Shown here: one piece after another, positions 34,202 through 42,394 of the stretch
Numbering within the stretch: position 1 is the stretch's first letter
Layout: every line of letters begins with the position of its first letter
NCBI RefSeq assembly: GCF_016612865.1
Contig: NZ_JAENZZ010000002.1
Span: forward strand, 868,001-932,000
Origin: Blastococcus sp. TML/M2B
Lineage (GTDB): Bacteria > Actinomycetota > Actinomycetes > Mycobacteriales > Geodermatophilaceae
DNA: 64,000 nucleotides
Direction: 5' to 3'
Made by a program: the position numbers and the translations under genes
The notes under the pieces: generated by a model
Told to the model about the DNA's origin: nothing
The model's input: only the letters and a program-made list of their open reading frames with translations
The model's database searches: none

Positions 34202-35041
34202 ATGAGCGGACAGCGGTCCACGAGCGGTGCCCTGGGCGCCGCGGACGGCGACGGCCTGGAGAACCTGGCGCGCGTGGGCCTCCTCGCCTACGGCGTCGTG
34301 CACCTGCTGGTGGCCTGGCTGGCGCTCCAGCTGGCCTGGGGGTCCGGCGGCGAGTCGGCCGACCAGTCCGGCGCGCTGTCGACGGTCGCGGAGTCGCCGG
34401 TCGGCAAGCCGCTGCTCTGGATCATCGCGATCGGGCTGATCGCCCTCGCGGTCTGGCAGGCGCTGGAGGTGCTGCGCTGGCGCTCGGGCTGGTCGGCGTC
34501 CGGGGACGCGCGCAGCCGGGCGGTCAAGAAGTCGGTGAAGGCGGTCGCCAAGGCGGTCGTCTACGCCGCCCTGGCGGTGCTGGCGATCCGCTTCGCCACC
34601 GGCGGCGGCTCGTCGAGCTCCCAGCAGCAGCAGCAGGAGACGACGGCCGGGATCTTCGGCTGGCCGGGCGGGCGCTGGCTGGTCGGTGCCGCCGGGCTGG
34701 TGCTGCTCGGGGTGGCGGCCTACCACGTCTACAAGGGGGCCACGAAGCGCTTCCTCAAGGAGATCGACCTGGGGCAGGCGCCGGCGTCGGCGACCCGGCT
34801 GGTCACCCGGCTCGGCCAGGTCGGCTACCCCGCCAAGGGCGTCGCGTTCGGCGTCGTCGGCGGGCTGCTCGTCCACGCCGCGGTCACCTTCGACCCGGCC
34901 GACGCCAGCGGTCTGGACGGCGCGCTGCGGACCATCCTCGACGCGCCCTTCGGCCAGTTCCTGCTGACCCTGGTGGCGCTGGGCATCGCCGCGTTCGGCG
35001 CCTACCTCTTCGTCCGCGCCCGGTACCCCGAGCGCACCTGA
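34202..35041 (+). CDS. DUF1206 membrane protein
   Basis: A 279-residue protein with six predicted helices in three pairs. Each pair resembles the DUF1206 repeat, with a G-x-x-A-x-G-x-x-x-x-x-x-x-G or A-Y-G-V-V-H-L-L-V-A-W-L type segment. The first starts A-R-V-G-L-L-A-Y-G, the second V-K-A-V-V-Y-A-A-L-A-V-L and the third G-Y-P-A-K-G-V-A-F-G-V-V. A Gln-rich hydrophilic loop (QQQQQ) lies between repeats. The family is of unknown function and common in actinobacteria. The ATG at 34202 was chosen because it opens the repeat region with a hydrophilic head. A strong terminator follows. Confidence 0.8.
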   Translation: MSGQRSTSGALGAADGDGLENLARVGLLAYGVVHLLVAWLALQLAWGSGGESADQSGALSTVAESPVGKPLLWIIAIGLIALAVWQALEVLRWRSGWSASGDARSRAVKKSVKAVAKAVVYAALAVLAIRFATGGGSSSSQQQQQETTAGIFGWPGGRWLVGAAGLVLLGVAAYHVYKGATKRFLKEIDLGQAPASATRLVTRLGQVGYPAKGVAFGVVGGLLVHAAVTFDPADASGLDGALRTILDAPFGQFLLTLVALGIAAFGAYLFVRARYPERT

Positions 35042-35045
35042 CGCG

Positions 35046-35083
35046 GGACGACGGGGTGCGCCGGTCGGCGCACCCCGTCGTCC
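35046..35083. terminator. Bidirectional terminator hairpin
   Basis: A perfect 17-bp stem: GGACGACGGGGTGCGCC at 35046-35062 pairs with GGCGCACCCCGTCGTCC at 35067-35083 around GGTC. It lies five bases after the DUF1206 stop and eight bases before the convergent FabG stop, so it can serve both strands. Confidence 0.85.
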
Positions 35084-35090
35084 GGGCGGA

Positions 35091-35840
35091 TCAGGTGCGC
35101 GGGCCGCCCGCGGCGTAGATGACCTGCCCGCTGATGAAGCCGGTGCCCTCGCTCACGAAGAACGAGACGGTGTGCGCGATGTCCTCGGGGACGCCGGCGC
35201 GGGCGACCGGGATCGCCGCGGCGCGCTTGGCCACGTAGGGCTCCCACTCCTCGCCGATCCGCTCGGCGGTCGCCTTGGTCATGTCGCTGACGATGAAGCC
35301 CGGTGCGATGGCGTTGGCGGTGACGCCGAACTTGCCCAGCTCGATGGCGAGGGTCTTGGTGAAGCCCTGCAGGCCGGCCTTGGCGGTCGAGTAGTTGGCC
35401 TGACCGCGGTTGCCCAGCGCCGAGACGCTGGAGAGGTTGACGATCCGGCCCCACTTCGCCTCGATCATGTGCTTCTGGGTGGCGCGGGTCATGAGGAACG
35501 AGCCGCGCAGGTGCACGTTCATGACGACGTCCCAGTCGGCGTCGCTCATCTTGAACAGCAGGTTGTCGCGGGTGACACCGGCGTTGTTGACCAGCACGAC
35601 CGGCGGGCCGAGCTCGGCGGCGACGCGGTCGACGGCCGCCTGGACCTGCTCGGCGTCGCTGACATCCGCGCCGACGGCCAGCGCCGTCCCGCCGGCGGAC
35701 TCGATGGCGGCGACGGTGCCGGCGCAGTCCTCTGCCTTGAGGTCCAGGACGGCGACGGCGAAGCCGTCCTGCGCGAGGCGTTGGGCGGTGGCCGCCCCGA
35801 TGCCGCGCGCCGCGCCGGTGACGATGGCGACCCTGCTCAT
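35091..35840 (-). CDS. fabG: Acetoacetyl-CoA / 3-oxoacyl reductase (FabG-like SDR)
   Basis: A 249-residue short-chain dehydrogenase that reduces a 3-oxoacyl group with NADPH or NADH. The nucleotide loop G-A-A-R-G-I-G is at residues 9-15. The catalytic serine is in N-L-S-S-V-S-A (Ser138), with Tyr150 and Lys154 in Y-S-T-A-K. N-N-A-G and P-G-F-I-V-S-D-M follow the family pattern. It is 35 bases downstream of the thiolase on the same strand, so the two form one operon. This pairing fits either PhaB-like acetoacetyl-CoA reduction or fatty-acid metabolism; no polyhydroxyalkanoate synthase is in the window. Confidence 0.85.
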   Translation of the reverse strand: MSRVAIVTGAARGIGAATAQRLAQDGFAVAVLDLKAEDCAGTVAAIESAGGTALAVGADVSDAEQVQAAVDRVAAELGPPVVLVNNAGVTRDNLLFKMSDADWDVVMNVHLRGSFLMTRATQKHMIEAKWGRIVNLSSVSALGNRGQANYSTAKAGLQGFTKTLAIELGKFGVTANAIAPGFIVSDMTKATAERIGEEWEPYVAKRAAAIPVARAGVPEDIAHTVSFFVSEGTGFISGQVIYAAGGPRT

Positions 35841-35875
35841 TGCGTGCTCCCGTTCGTCGTCGTTGCGCGGATCAC

Positions 35876-37090
35876 TCAGGCGACCCGCTCGAACACCGCG
35901 GCGAGCCCCTGCCCGCCGCCGATGCACATCGTCTCCAGGCCGTAGCGCGCCTCGCGGCGCTCCATCTCGCGCAGCAGCGTGGCGAGGATCCGGCCGCCGG
36001 TCGCGCCCACCGGGTGACCCAGCGAGATGCCGGAGCCGTTGACGTTGGTGCGCTCCCAGTCCTTCTCGGTGAACTCCCACTCGCGGGCGACGGCGAGCAC
36101 CTGGCTGGCGAAGGCCTCGTTCAGCTCGATCAGGTCGATCTCGGCCAGGCTGAGGCCGGCGATCGCGAGCGCCTTGGCCGTGGCCGGCACCGGGCCGATG
36201 CCCATGGTCCGCGGCGGGACGCCGGCGACGCTCCACGAGACGAGCTTCGCCAGCGGGCGCAGCCCGAGCTCGGCGGCCTTCTCCGGGGTGGTCACGATGC
36301 AGACGGCGGCGCCGTCGTTCTGGCCGCTGGCGTTGCCGGCGGTGACGGTGGCGGCGTCGTCCTGGCGGCCCATGATCGGGCGCAGCTTGGCCAGCGTCTC
36401 GAGGTTGGCGTCGGGGCGGATGTGCTCGTCGCGGTCGACGACGGTGTCGCCCTTCCGGCCCTTCACCGTGACCGGGACGATCTCGTCGGCGAACCGGCCG
36501 GCCTCGACGGCCGCGGCGGCGCGCTGGTGGCTGCGCACCGCGTACTCGTCCTGCTCCTCACGGCTGATCTCGTACTCCGCGCGCAGGTTCTCCGCGGTCT
36601 CGATCATCCCGCCGGGAACGGGGAAGTTGGTGCCGCCGGCGGTGACGCGTCCGCGCACCAGCCCGTCCTCGAGCAGCACGCCGGTGCCGGCGCGCACCCC
36701 CCAGCGCATGGCGGTCGAGTAGAACGGCGCGTTGCTCATCGACTCCGCGCCGCCGGCGAGGACCAGGTCGGACGCGCCGGACTGCACCTGCATGGCGGCG
36801 TTGACGACGGCCTGCAGGCCCGAGCCGCAGCGGCGGTCGATCTGGATCCCGGAGGCCGTGACGGGCAGCCCGGCGTTCAGCCCGGCGACGCGGCCGATCG
36901 CCGGCGCGTCCATGGTCGGGTAGCAGTTGCCGAGCAGCACGTCCTCGACCGACTCCGGCGGGATCCCGGTGCGCTCGATGAGCGCCCGGATCACCGTGGC
37001 GGCGAGCTCCTGCACGGGGACGTCGCGCAGCGAGCCGCCGAATCCGCCGACCGGGGTCCGCAGGGGCTCGCAGATGACCGCATCTCGCAC
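35876..37090 (-). CDS. Acetyl-CoA acetyltransferase / 3-ketoacyl-CoA thiolase
   Basis: A 404-residue thiolase that condenses or cleaves acyl-CoA groups. The nucleophile Cys88 sits in D-R-R-C-G-S-G-L-Q. The second signature is N-V-N-G-S-G-I-S-L-G-H-P-V-G-A-T-G, with the active histidine, and the last is M-C-I-G-G-G-Q-G with the general-base cysteine. All catalytic residues are intact. The start is GTG with GGAGGAA six bases before it. The FabG-like gene follows after 35 bases. Direction (synthesis or beta-oxidation) cannot be told. Confidence 0.9.
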   Translation of the reverse strand: MRDAVICEPLRTPVGGFGGSLRDVPVQELAATVIRALIERTGIPPESVEDVLLGNCYPTMDAPAIGRVAGLNAGLPVTASGIQIDRRCGSGLQAVVNAAMQVQSGASDLVLAGGAESMSNAPFYSTAMRWGVRAGTGVLLEDGLVRGRVTAGGTNFPVPGGMIETAENLRAEYEISREEQDEYAVRSHQRAAAAVEAGRFADEIVPVTVKGRKGDTVVDRDEHIRPDANLETLAKLRPIMGRQDDAATVTAGNASGQNDGAAVCIVTTPEKAAELGLRPLAKLVSWSVAGVPPRTMGIGPVPATAKALAIAGLSLAEIDLIELNEAFASQVLAVAREWEFTEKDWERTNVNGSGISLGHPVGATGGRILATLLREMERREARYGLETMCIGGGQGLAAVFERVA

Positions 37091-37228
37091 GGGGTTCCTC
37101 CAGGCGTAGGTCCGCGTCCGCGGGCCGGAGAGCGGCCGGCGCGGGTCAGGAGGAAGTGTGCCCCGCGGCACACGGGTCCGCGCACGCACCCTCCCGCCGT
37201 CCCCGGCCGGGCGCTCGCGCGGGACGGA

Positions 37229-37606
37229 TCAGGCGACCCCGGCGTCCTCGGCCGCGGGGGCGACCTCCTCGACGCCGAGCAGCTGCGCGAGCCCGGTGAT
37301 CTGCAACGGGCGCATGACCGCCCGGGCGGAGACGAGCACGCGGAGGTCGACGTCGCGCCGGCGGGCGCTCTTGTGCGCGGTGGCGAGCACGCGGAGGCCG
37401 GCGGAGTCGAGGAAGGTCACCCCGCGCAGGTCGATGACCAGCCGGTCGGGCGTGCCGGCGATGACGTCGTCGAGGCGGTGCTCGAGCACCGGCGCGGTGG
37501 AGGAGTCGATCTCCCCGGCAGCGTGCACCTGCACGGCGGGCCCGTGCGCGACGACGTCGATGCGCAGGAGGTCGGAGGCCGGCGGTACGGCGGACGGTGC
37601 GGCCAT
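37229..37606 (-). CDS. STAS-domain anti-sigma-factor antagonist-like protein
   Basis: A 125-residue protein, single STAS domain, with a short hydrophilic extension at each end. The core has V-H-A-A-G-E-I-D-S-S-T-A-P, V-I-D-L-R-G-V-T-F-L-D-S-A-G-L-R-V-L. The conserved serine that RsbW-type kinases phosphorylate is in D-S-A-G-L. GAGAGGT precedes the ATG by six bases. It could be the target of the RsbP-like phosphatase and RsbW-like kinase seen at other places in this window, but none is adjacent, so the partnership is only a guess. Confidence 0.85.
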   Translation of the reverse strand: MAAPSAVPPASDLLRIDVVAHGPAVQVHAAGEIDSSTAPVLEHRLDDVIAGTPDRLVIDLRGVTFLDSAGLRVLATAHKSARRRDVDLRVLVSARAVMRPLQITGLAQLLGVEEVAPAAEDAGVA

Positions 37607-37838
37607 CGGGTGGACCTCTCGGCAGGTGGTGCCTGGAACCCAGGAGAGCCGACCGGTCGATGCCCGGAACCGGGCCACCCGACTGATGCGTGCCGCGAGG
37701 GGGACGGCCGGCTGACGAGCCGTCGGCCCCACCGTAGGAGCCCGCACCCGCTCCTGGCAAGGAGACCCGTGACCTCCCCCCTCCGGGGCCCGGTGGGTGG
37801 TGGCCGCACGCAGGTCCCGCGGAGCGGATACTGGGCCG

Positions 37839-38190
37839 GTGACGACTGAGCCCGCACGCGCACGGTGGAGCCCCGGCCCGGTCCTCGGGGTGGTCGCGGC
37901 CGTCGTGCTGGCGGTGCTCGCGTTCCTCGTCCTCGACGTCGTCATCGCCGTGGCCGTGGCCATCGCGCTGCTCACCGTCCTCGGCATGGGGCTCGCGGCC
38001 CGTGGCTGGGACGAGCACCTCCACGTTCGAGGAGCGGGAGGCCGAGCGCGCCCGCCGCCGCAAGGCGAAGTGGGAGCAGAACGCGGGCGCCCGCGAGAAG
38101 GACCGCCGCCGCTGGGAGGCCCACCGCGCCGCCCAGGCCGCCCGGTCCACCCAGGCCGGCTCGGCCGGCGCCGAGGACCGGGAGCGGTAA
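37839..38190 (+). CDS. Small membrane protein with basic tail, frameshifted
   Basis: The first frame begins at GTG (VTTEPARARWSPGP) and has one long hydrophobic stretch, about 35 residues, that could be two helices. One extra C at 38018-38019 then breaks the frame; removing it leads into F-E-E-R-E-A-E-R-A-R-R-R-K-A-K-W-E-Q-N and a long charged helical tail to a stop at 38188-38190, for 116 residues. The tail is highly basic and acidic in alternating runs, like an alpha-helical coiled coil. The family is unknown. The correction joins two well-formed halves, so it is credible. Confidence 0.55.
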
Positions 38191-38232
38191 TTCGCTCGAC
38201 GGCACCGCGCCCTCGTCCCTAGGGTCCCGGCC

Positions 38233-38268
38233 ATGCGGTACGTCGTGCGGATGCGCACCTCCTCCTGA
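38233..38268 (+). promoter_or_regulatory. Possible 11-residue leader peptide
   Basis: ATG to TGA codes for MRYVVRMRTSS. The stop is three bases ahead of an 8-bp GC stem (38272-38292), about 175 bases before the next gene. Three arginine codons and paired Val and Ser codons could make it translation-sensitive. There is no Shine-Dalgarno. It may only be chance. Confidence 0.3.
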
Positions 38269-38271
38269 GTT

Positions 38272-38292
38272 CCGGGGCCGTTCCGGCCCCGG
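38272..38292 (+). terminator. GC hairpin after the possible leader peptide
   Basis: CCGGGGCC (38272-38279) pairs with GGCCCCGG (38285-38292) around GTTCC, three bases after a small ORF stop. It may be an attenuator for the gene at 38446 or a terminator of the upstream membrane gene. Confidence 0.5.
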
Positions 38293-38445
38293 CCCGCCCC
38301 GAGCCTCGTGCTCCCGCCGGGAACGGTTCCCCCCGTCCGGCCGCGGCGACCCGGCCCTGCCCGGTCCCCGATCCCTCTCCCCCGCGCCCACCGGGCACCG
38401 TGCTGACCCGGGGGCGTTCCGCACCGCCTCGTCCGGAGGTACCCC

Positions 38446-38814
38446 GTGTCACGTCCGAGTCCCGTTCCCGCCGGCCCCGCGGCCGATGCCCGCGCCGGCC
38501 TGCCCGAGTCCGACACCCCCGCGTTCGACCGCCTCGCGCACGCCGTGCTGGCGTCGTCGTCGGCGCCGCTGGGGCCGCTGCTGCGCGCCCAGCTGCCCGG
38601 CACCGCCGGGGTGCAGTGGCTGCGGCACGAGGGCCTGCCGCCGACCACCCGGCCGTCGGCGCTCACCGCGGCGCAGTGGCGCTCGCTGTTCGACTGCTGG
38701 ACCCGCACCTCGCGGGCACCGTCGGCCGGCGCGCCCCGCGCCGGTCGCGGCGGGCGGCCCTCGACGCACGGGCACGCGCCCGGTGCCGCGGCCATCCCGC
38801 GCTGGGGTCAGTAG
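38446..38814 (+). CDS. Hypothetical protein
   Basis: A 122-residue protein with a GTG start and GGAGGT five bases upstream. The first 80 residues are helical (F-D-R-L-A-H-A-V-L, W-L-R-H-E-G-L-P, T-A-A-Q-W-R-S-L-F-D-C-W-T-R); the last 40 are Gly/Arg/Pro-rich and disordered. I do not recognise it. Its last seven bases overlap the end of the convergent sacsin-like gene. A possible leader peptide and hairpin lie upstream. Confidence 0.7.
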   Translation: MSRPSPVPAGPAADARAGLPESDTPAFDRLAHAVLASSSAPLGPLLRAQLPGTAGVQWLRHEGLPPTTRPSALTAAQWRSLFDCWTRTSRAPSAGAPRAGRGGRPSTHGHAPGAAAIPRWGQ

Positions 38815-41795
38815 GACCAGTGCCCGATCGCGTCCTCGGCCGCCAGGTCGAGGACGCGGTCGGGGGCGGCGAACGCCTCGGCCAGCGCCTGGCGCAGCTC
38901 CCACCGCCCGGCCCGCCAGGCCAGGGCGCGGCCCAGTGCCGCCGGCGTGCCGTCGACCCGGTCCGGCTCCCCCGGCCACCACGCCACCGGGACGCCGTCG
39001 GCGGCCAGCCGCGGATCAACCACCACCTCCCCGGTCAGCTCGCCCACCCCGAGGCGGGCGGCCGCCAGCGCGGCGCCGGGCAGCTCGGCCCACGGCCGTC
39101 CCGGCCCCCTCGAGGACGGCGCGCTCCGCACGACCTCCGAGGCCAGGGGGAGGTCCAGCAGGTCGGCCACCGCGGCTCCCCCGGGGACGACGTCGGTTCG
39201 GACCAGTGACTGCAACCACGGCGCGTCCAGGACGACGGCGTCCGCCGCCACGCGGTCGGGCGCCACGCGCACCCGCCCCGGCGGGTCCACGTCGACGCCG
39301 TCGAGCGCCTCGGCGAGCCGCGGGTAGATGCTGCCGAGCAGGTCGAGCCGCACGACGCGGGCCGGGTCGCCGAGCCGGTGCAGCAGGTCGATCGCGCCGT
39401 CGACGTCGGCGAGCACGTCGTCGACCGTCGCGGGTGGGCGCACCAGGCGCAGCAGCCGGTCGTCGAGCTCGGCCAGTTCGTACAGTCCCTGTAACGGGCC
39501 TGGTCCGGGTGCCCGCAACCGGTCCGGGCGGCGGCCGTCGAGCACCGGGTGCGTGGCCAGCCACCAGCGCAGGTAGCCGGGCGCCGGGACACCGCCGAGG
39601 ATGACGTCGTCCCATGCGGCGGCGGGCAGCTCGGCCAGCAGCCGGAGGGCAGCGGGCCAGTCGGCCACCAGCTCCAGGTCGCGGACGGCGGTCAGGGCCG
39701 GCCAGTCCGGTGCGGGCGCGTCCCGGGGCAGCCGGTCGAGGACGGCGTCGGCCCACTCCTCCGCCGCGTCGACGTCGAGCGCGTCGGGATCGCCGGCGGT
39801 GACCAGCGCGAAGGTGTCGAGCACGCCGACCCGCCGGAGGGCGTCGTGCTCCGCCGCCGCGGCGACGGCTGCGTCGAGCACGCCCAGCGCGCCCGGCTCG
39901 AGCACGCCCGCCAGCGGGGCGCCGGGCAGCAGCAGCTCGCCCGCCGGTGCCCACCCGCCGTCGTCGTCGGGCAGGGCGAGCTCGGCGAGCCAGGGCTGCC
40001 CGTCGGCCGCCGGGCCGGCCGCGGCCACGAGGGCGAGCACCGCGTCGGCCAGCTCGGCAGGGTCCGGCTCGTCGGGGACGGCGTCCTCGACCGCCGCCAG
40101 CGAGTGCTCCACGGCGGCCCGGACCACCGGGTCGGCGAGCACCGCGGCCGCCGTGGCGGGCCGCGCCCCGAGGCGCTCGAGCAGGCGCCGGGCCGCCGGC
40201 GGGGCGACGGCGTCGGGATCGGCCAGCCGCAGCCCGAGCGGTGCGAGCCGCGCGGCGGGCAGCCCCTCGACGGGCAGCAGCACCCCGGCCGGTCCGTGCG
40301 CGGTGCGGCCGTCGGCGAGGGGCACCGGCAGCGCGCCCAGCTCCTCGCGGTCGGCGCCGTCCAGCGCGGCGTACAGCCGGGCCCACCACCCGGGCGGCCG
40401 GTCCACGCCGCGCACCGCCTCGACCGCCTCGGCCGGGCCGATCCGCCGCACGCCGAGCGCGGTGAAGACCGGCGCGTCGGTGCGGCGCGACCAGGCGGCG
40501 GGCAGCAGGCCCGGCAGCACCCCGGCGAGGGCGGCCACCCGCGCCTCGTCGGCGTCCTCGAGGACGACCGCGCCGAGCGGCGCGCGGCGCTCCTCCTCCC
40601 CCGCGACCGGCAGCCAGTCCTCGGCCGAGAGCCGGTCACCGACGGCGCGGTCCAGCGCCTCGGCCAGCGGCGCCCCGGGCCACCGGCCCGGGTGCGGGAG
40701 CAGCGCGAGGACGGCGGGATCGGGCGGCAGCTGCCGGACGAGCGCGGCGAAGGCCCGCGCGGCCTCCGCCACCAGGAGGTCGGTGACCGGGCCGGGCAGC
40801 ACGTGCCGCCGGTCCGGGCCGAGCGGGAACGGGGCGATCAGCCGCACCGGGAGGCTCAGCGGCTCGTCGCTCGGCGTCGGCGCGTGCACCACCTGGCGGC
40901 CCGGCAGCGGGCGCGGCCGGCCGTCGTCGTCCACCGGCACCGCCCAGGTGAGGTCCCAGGCCCGCCGCCCGCGCTCCTCGACCGGCCGGCCGGCGGACAG
41001 CTCCGCGGGCAGCTCCCCCGCGGCGGTCGCGACGGCCCACGTCGTCGTGCCCTCGCCGTCGGTGAGCCGGACCAGCGGCGGGGCGCCGTCCCGGGTGAGC
41101 AGCCGCCGCCCGCCGTCGGCGATCACCTCGACGCGGTCCAGCCCGGGCAGGGCGAGCAGCAGCTCGGCGTCCAGCGCGGCCAGCGCGGCGGCGACGGTGT
41201 CGCGGGCACCGGGCCGCAGCGGCAGCACCACCTCGGTGGCGAACCCCTCCGGCGGGGCGCCGACCGCCGGCTCGGGCAGCCGCAGCACCGGCACGGCGCC
41301 GTCGCGCGCGGCTAGCTCGGCGGCGAGGTCGGGCACCGCGGCGACGGCGGCCCGGGTGCGGGCGGCGCTGAACCGCACCCCGCCGGTCGTCGAGCGGACG
41401 GCGGGCTCGTCGGTCACCGCGAGCACCGCGGCGAAGCCGACGCCGAACCGCCCGGCGCTCGCCGCGTCGTCCCGCTTGGCCGAGGCCCGCAGCGTCGCCA
41501 GACCCTCCACCCCCGCGGCGTCCAGCGGGGCACCGGTGTTCGCCGCGCGCAGCTCCGGCGCGGCCCCGCCGGTGAGCTCGAGCCGCAGCCGGCCGGGCAC
41601 CCCGGCCCGCCGTGCCGCGTCTGCGGCGTTCTGGGCGAGCTCGACCAGCAGCCGGTCGCGGTAGCCGCCGCGGACCAGGTCCTCCTCGGCGTTCGCGTCC
41701 TCGCGGAAGCGGGCCGGGGAGTCGGTCCAGGCCGCGAGCACCCGGCGGCGCAGCTCCGCCGTACCGAACGGGTCGGCGGTGCGCGGGCTCCCCAT
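38808..41795 (-). CDS. Sacsin-like N-terminal ATPase-domain protein
   Basis: A 995-residue protein. Near the N-terminus, after a short helix, is an HSP90/GHKL-like ATP-binding fold of the sacsin type: L-L-V-E-L-A-Q-N-A-A-D-A-A with the N-box Glu and Asn, then A-N-T-G-A-P-L-D and G-R-F-G-V-G-F-A-A-V-L-A-V. The remaining 800 residues are Leu/Ala/Asp-rich and have no catalytic motif I know, resembling the beta-rich and helical repeats behind the ATPase in related actinobacterial proteins. The role is unknown; a chaperone-like or quality-control role is a fold-based guess. It ends in D-A-I-G-H-W-S-Y. It is a lone gene convergent with a small hypothetical. Confidence 0.75.
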   Translation of the reverse strand: MGSPRTADPFGTAELRRRVLAAWTDSPARFREDANAEEDLVRGGYRDRLLVELAQNAADAARRAGVPGRLRLELTGGAAPELRAANTGAPLDAAGVEGLATLRASAKRDDAASAGRFGVGFAAVLAVTDEPAVRSTTGGVRFSAARTRAAVAAVPDLAAELAARDGAVPVLRLPEPAVGAPPEGFATEVVLPLRPGARDTVAAALAALDAELLLALPGLDRVEVIADGGRRLLTRDGAPPLVRLTDGEGTTTWAVATAAGELPAELSAGRPVEERGRRAWDLTWAVPVDDDGRPRPLPGRQVVHAPTPSDEPLSLPVRLIAPFPLGPDRRHVLPGPVTDLLVAEAARAFAALVRQLPPDPAVLALLPHPGRWPGAPLAEALDRAVGDRLSAEDWLPVAGEEERRAPLGAVVLEDADEARVAALAGVLPGLLPAAWSRRTDAPVFTALGVRRIGPAEAVEAVRGVDRPPGWWARLYAALDGADREELGALPVPLADGRTAHGPAGVLLPVEGLPAARLAPLGLRLADPDAVAPPAARRLLERLGARPATAAAVLADPVVRAAVEHSLAAVEDAVPDEPDPAELADAVLALVAAAGPAADGQPWLAELALPDDDGGWAPAGELLLPGAPLAGVLEPGALGVLDAAVAAAAEHDALRRVGVLDTFALVTAGDPDALDVDAAEEWADAVLDRLPRDAPAPDWPALTAVRDLELVADWPAALRLLAELPAAAWDDVILGGVPAPGYLRWWLATHPVLDGRRPDRLRAPGPGPLQGLYELAELDDRLLRLVRPPATVDDVLADVDGAIDLLHRLGDPARVVRLDLLGSIYPRLAEALDGVDVDPPGRVRVAPDRVAADAVVLDAPWLQSLVRTDVVPGGAAVADLLDLPLASEVVRSAPSSRGPGRPWAELPGAALAAARLGVGELTGEVVVDPRLAADGVPVAWWPGEPDRVDGTPAALGRALAWRAGRWELRQALAEAFAAPDRVLDLAAEDAIGHWSY

Positions 41796-41911
41796 GGCGC
41801 GACCCTAGAGTCCGGGCCGCCCCCTCCGGGTGACTCCGTGGTTGGCGATCTCGGGGATCGGGCAGGGGGACCGACGAGGTCGGCGTCGGGTCGGTCCGAG
41901 TACGGGGGGCG

Positions 41912-42349
41912 GTGACGGTGGGGCTCTGGGAGAGCGCACGCCTGCCGCACGGTTTCACCGAGCTGTGGTGCCAGGACCTCACGTCCCTGTCCGAGCTCGC
42001 GACGCTCCGGCAGCGGCTCCGCTCGTCCACGACCGGCCGCACCACCGTCGAGCGCCCCGAGACCGAGCAGTGGTCCGAGCGGCTGGTGCTCATCGCCGAC
42101 GAACTGGCGTCCAACGCGCTGCGGCACGGCGGCGCCCCGGTGGCCGCCGCGCTGAGCCAGGCGGGCGACGAGTGGCTGATCGCGGTCAGCGACTCCGCCC
42201 CCGGTGTCCCGCCCACCCCCGCGCAGGGCCGCGACCCGGGCAAGGGCGGGTTCGGCCTCTACCTCGTCGCCGACCTCTCGGTGCGGCACGGCTGGACGAC
42301 CGCCGGCCGGGGCAAGAAGACGGCGTGGGCCGTCGTCACCGCGGTCTGA
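41912..42349 (+). CDS. RsbW-like HATPase (anti-sigma regulatory factor) protein
   Basis: A 145-residue protein with the GHKL ATPase layout of RsbW-type serine kinases: N-box A-D-E-L-A-S-N-A-L-R-H-G-G, G1 box V-S-D-S-A-P-G-V-P-P, and G2 box G-F-G-L-Y-L-V-A-D-L. These proteins bind a sigma factor or phosphorylate a STAS partner. The GTG start has a GC-rich ribosome site. The STAS gene at 37229 and the RsbP-like phosphatase at 26056 are candidate partners; neither is adjacent. Upstream lies the sacsin-like gene on the other strand, and downstream the ALDH/GMC pair. Confidence 0.8.
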   Translation: MTVGLWESARLPHGFTELWCQDLTSLSELATLRQRLRSSTTGRTTVERPETEQWSERLVLIADELASNALRHGGAPVAAALSQAGDEWLIAVSDSAPGVPPTPAQGRDPGKGGFGLYLVADLSVRHGWTTAGRGKKTAWAVVTAV

Positions 42350-42394
42350 CGTTCGACCGGGCCGGACGGCGAACCCGTCGGTAACCTGCGGGAC

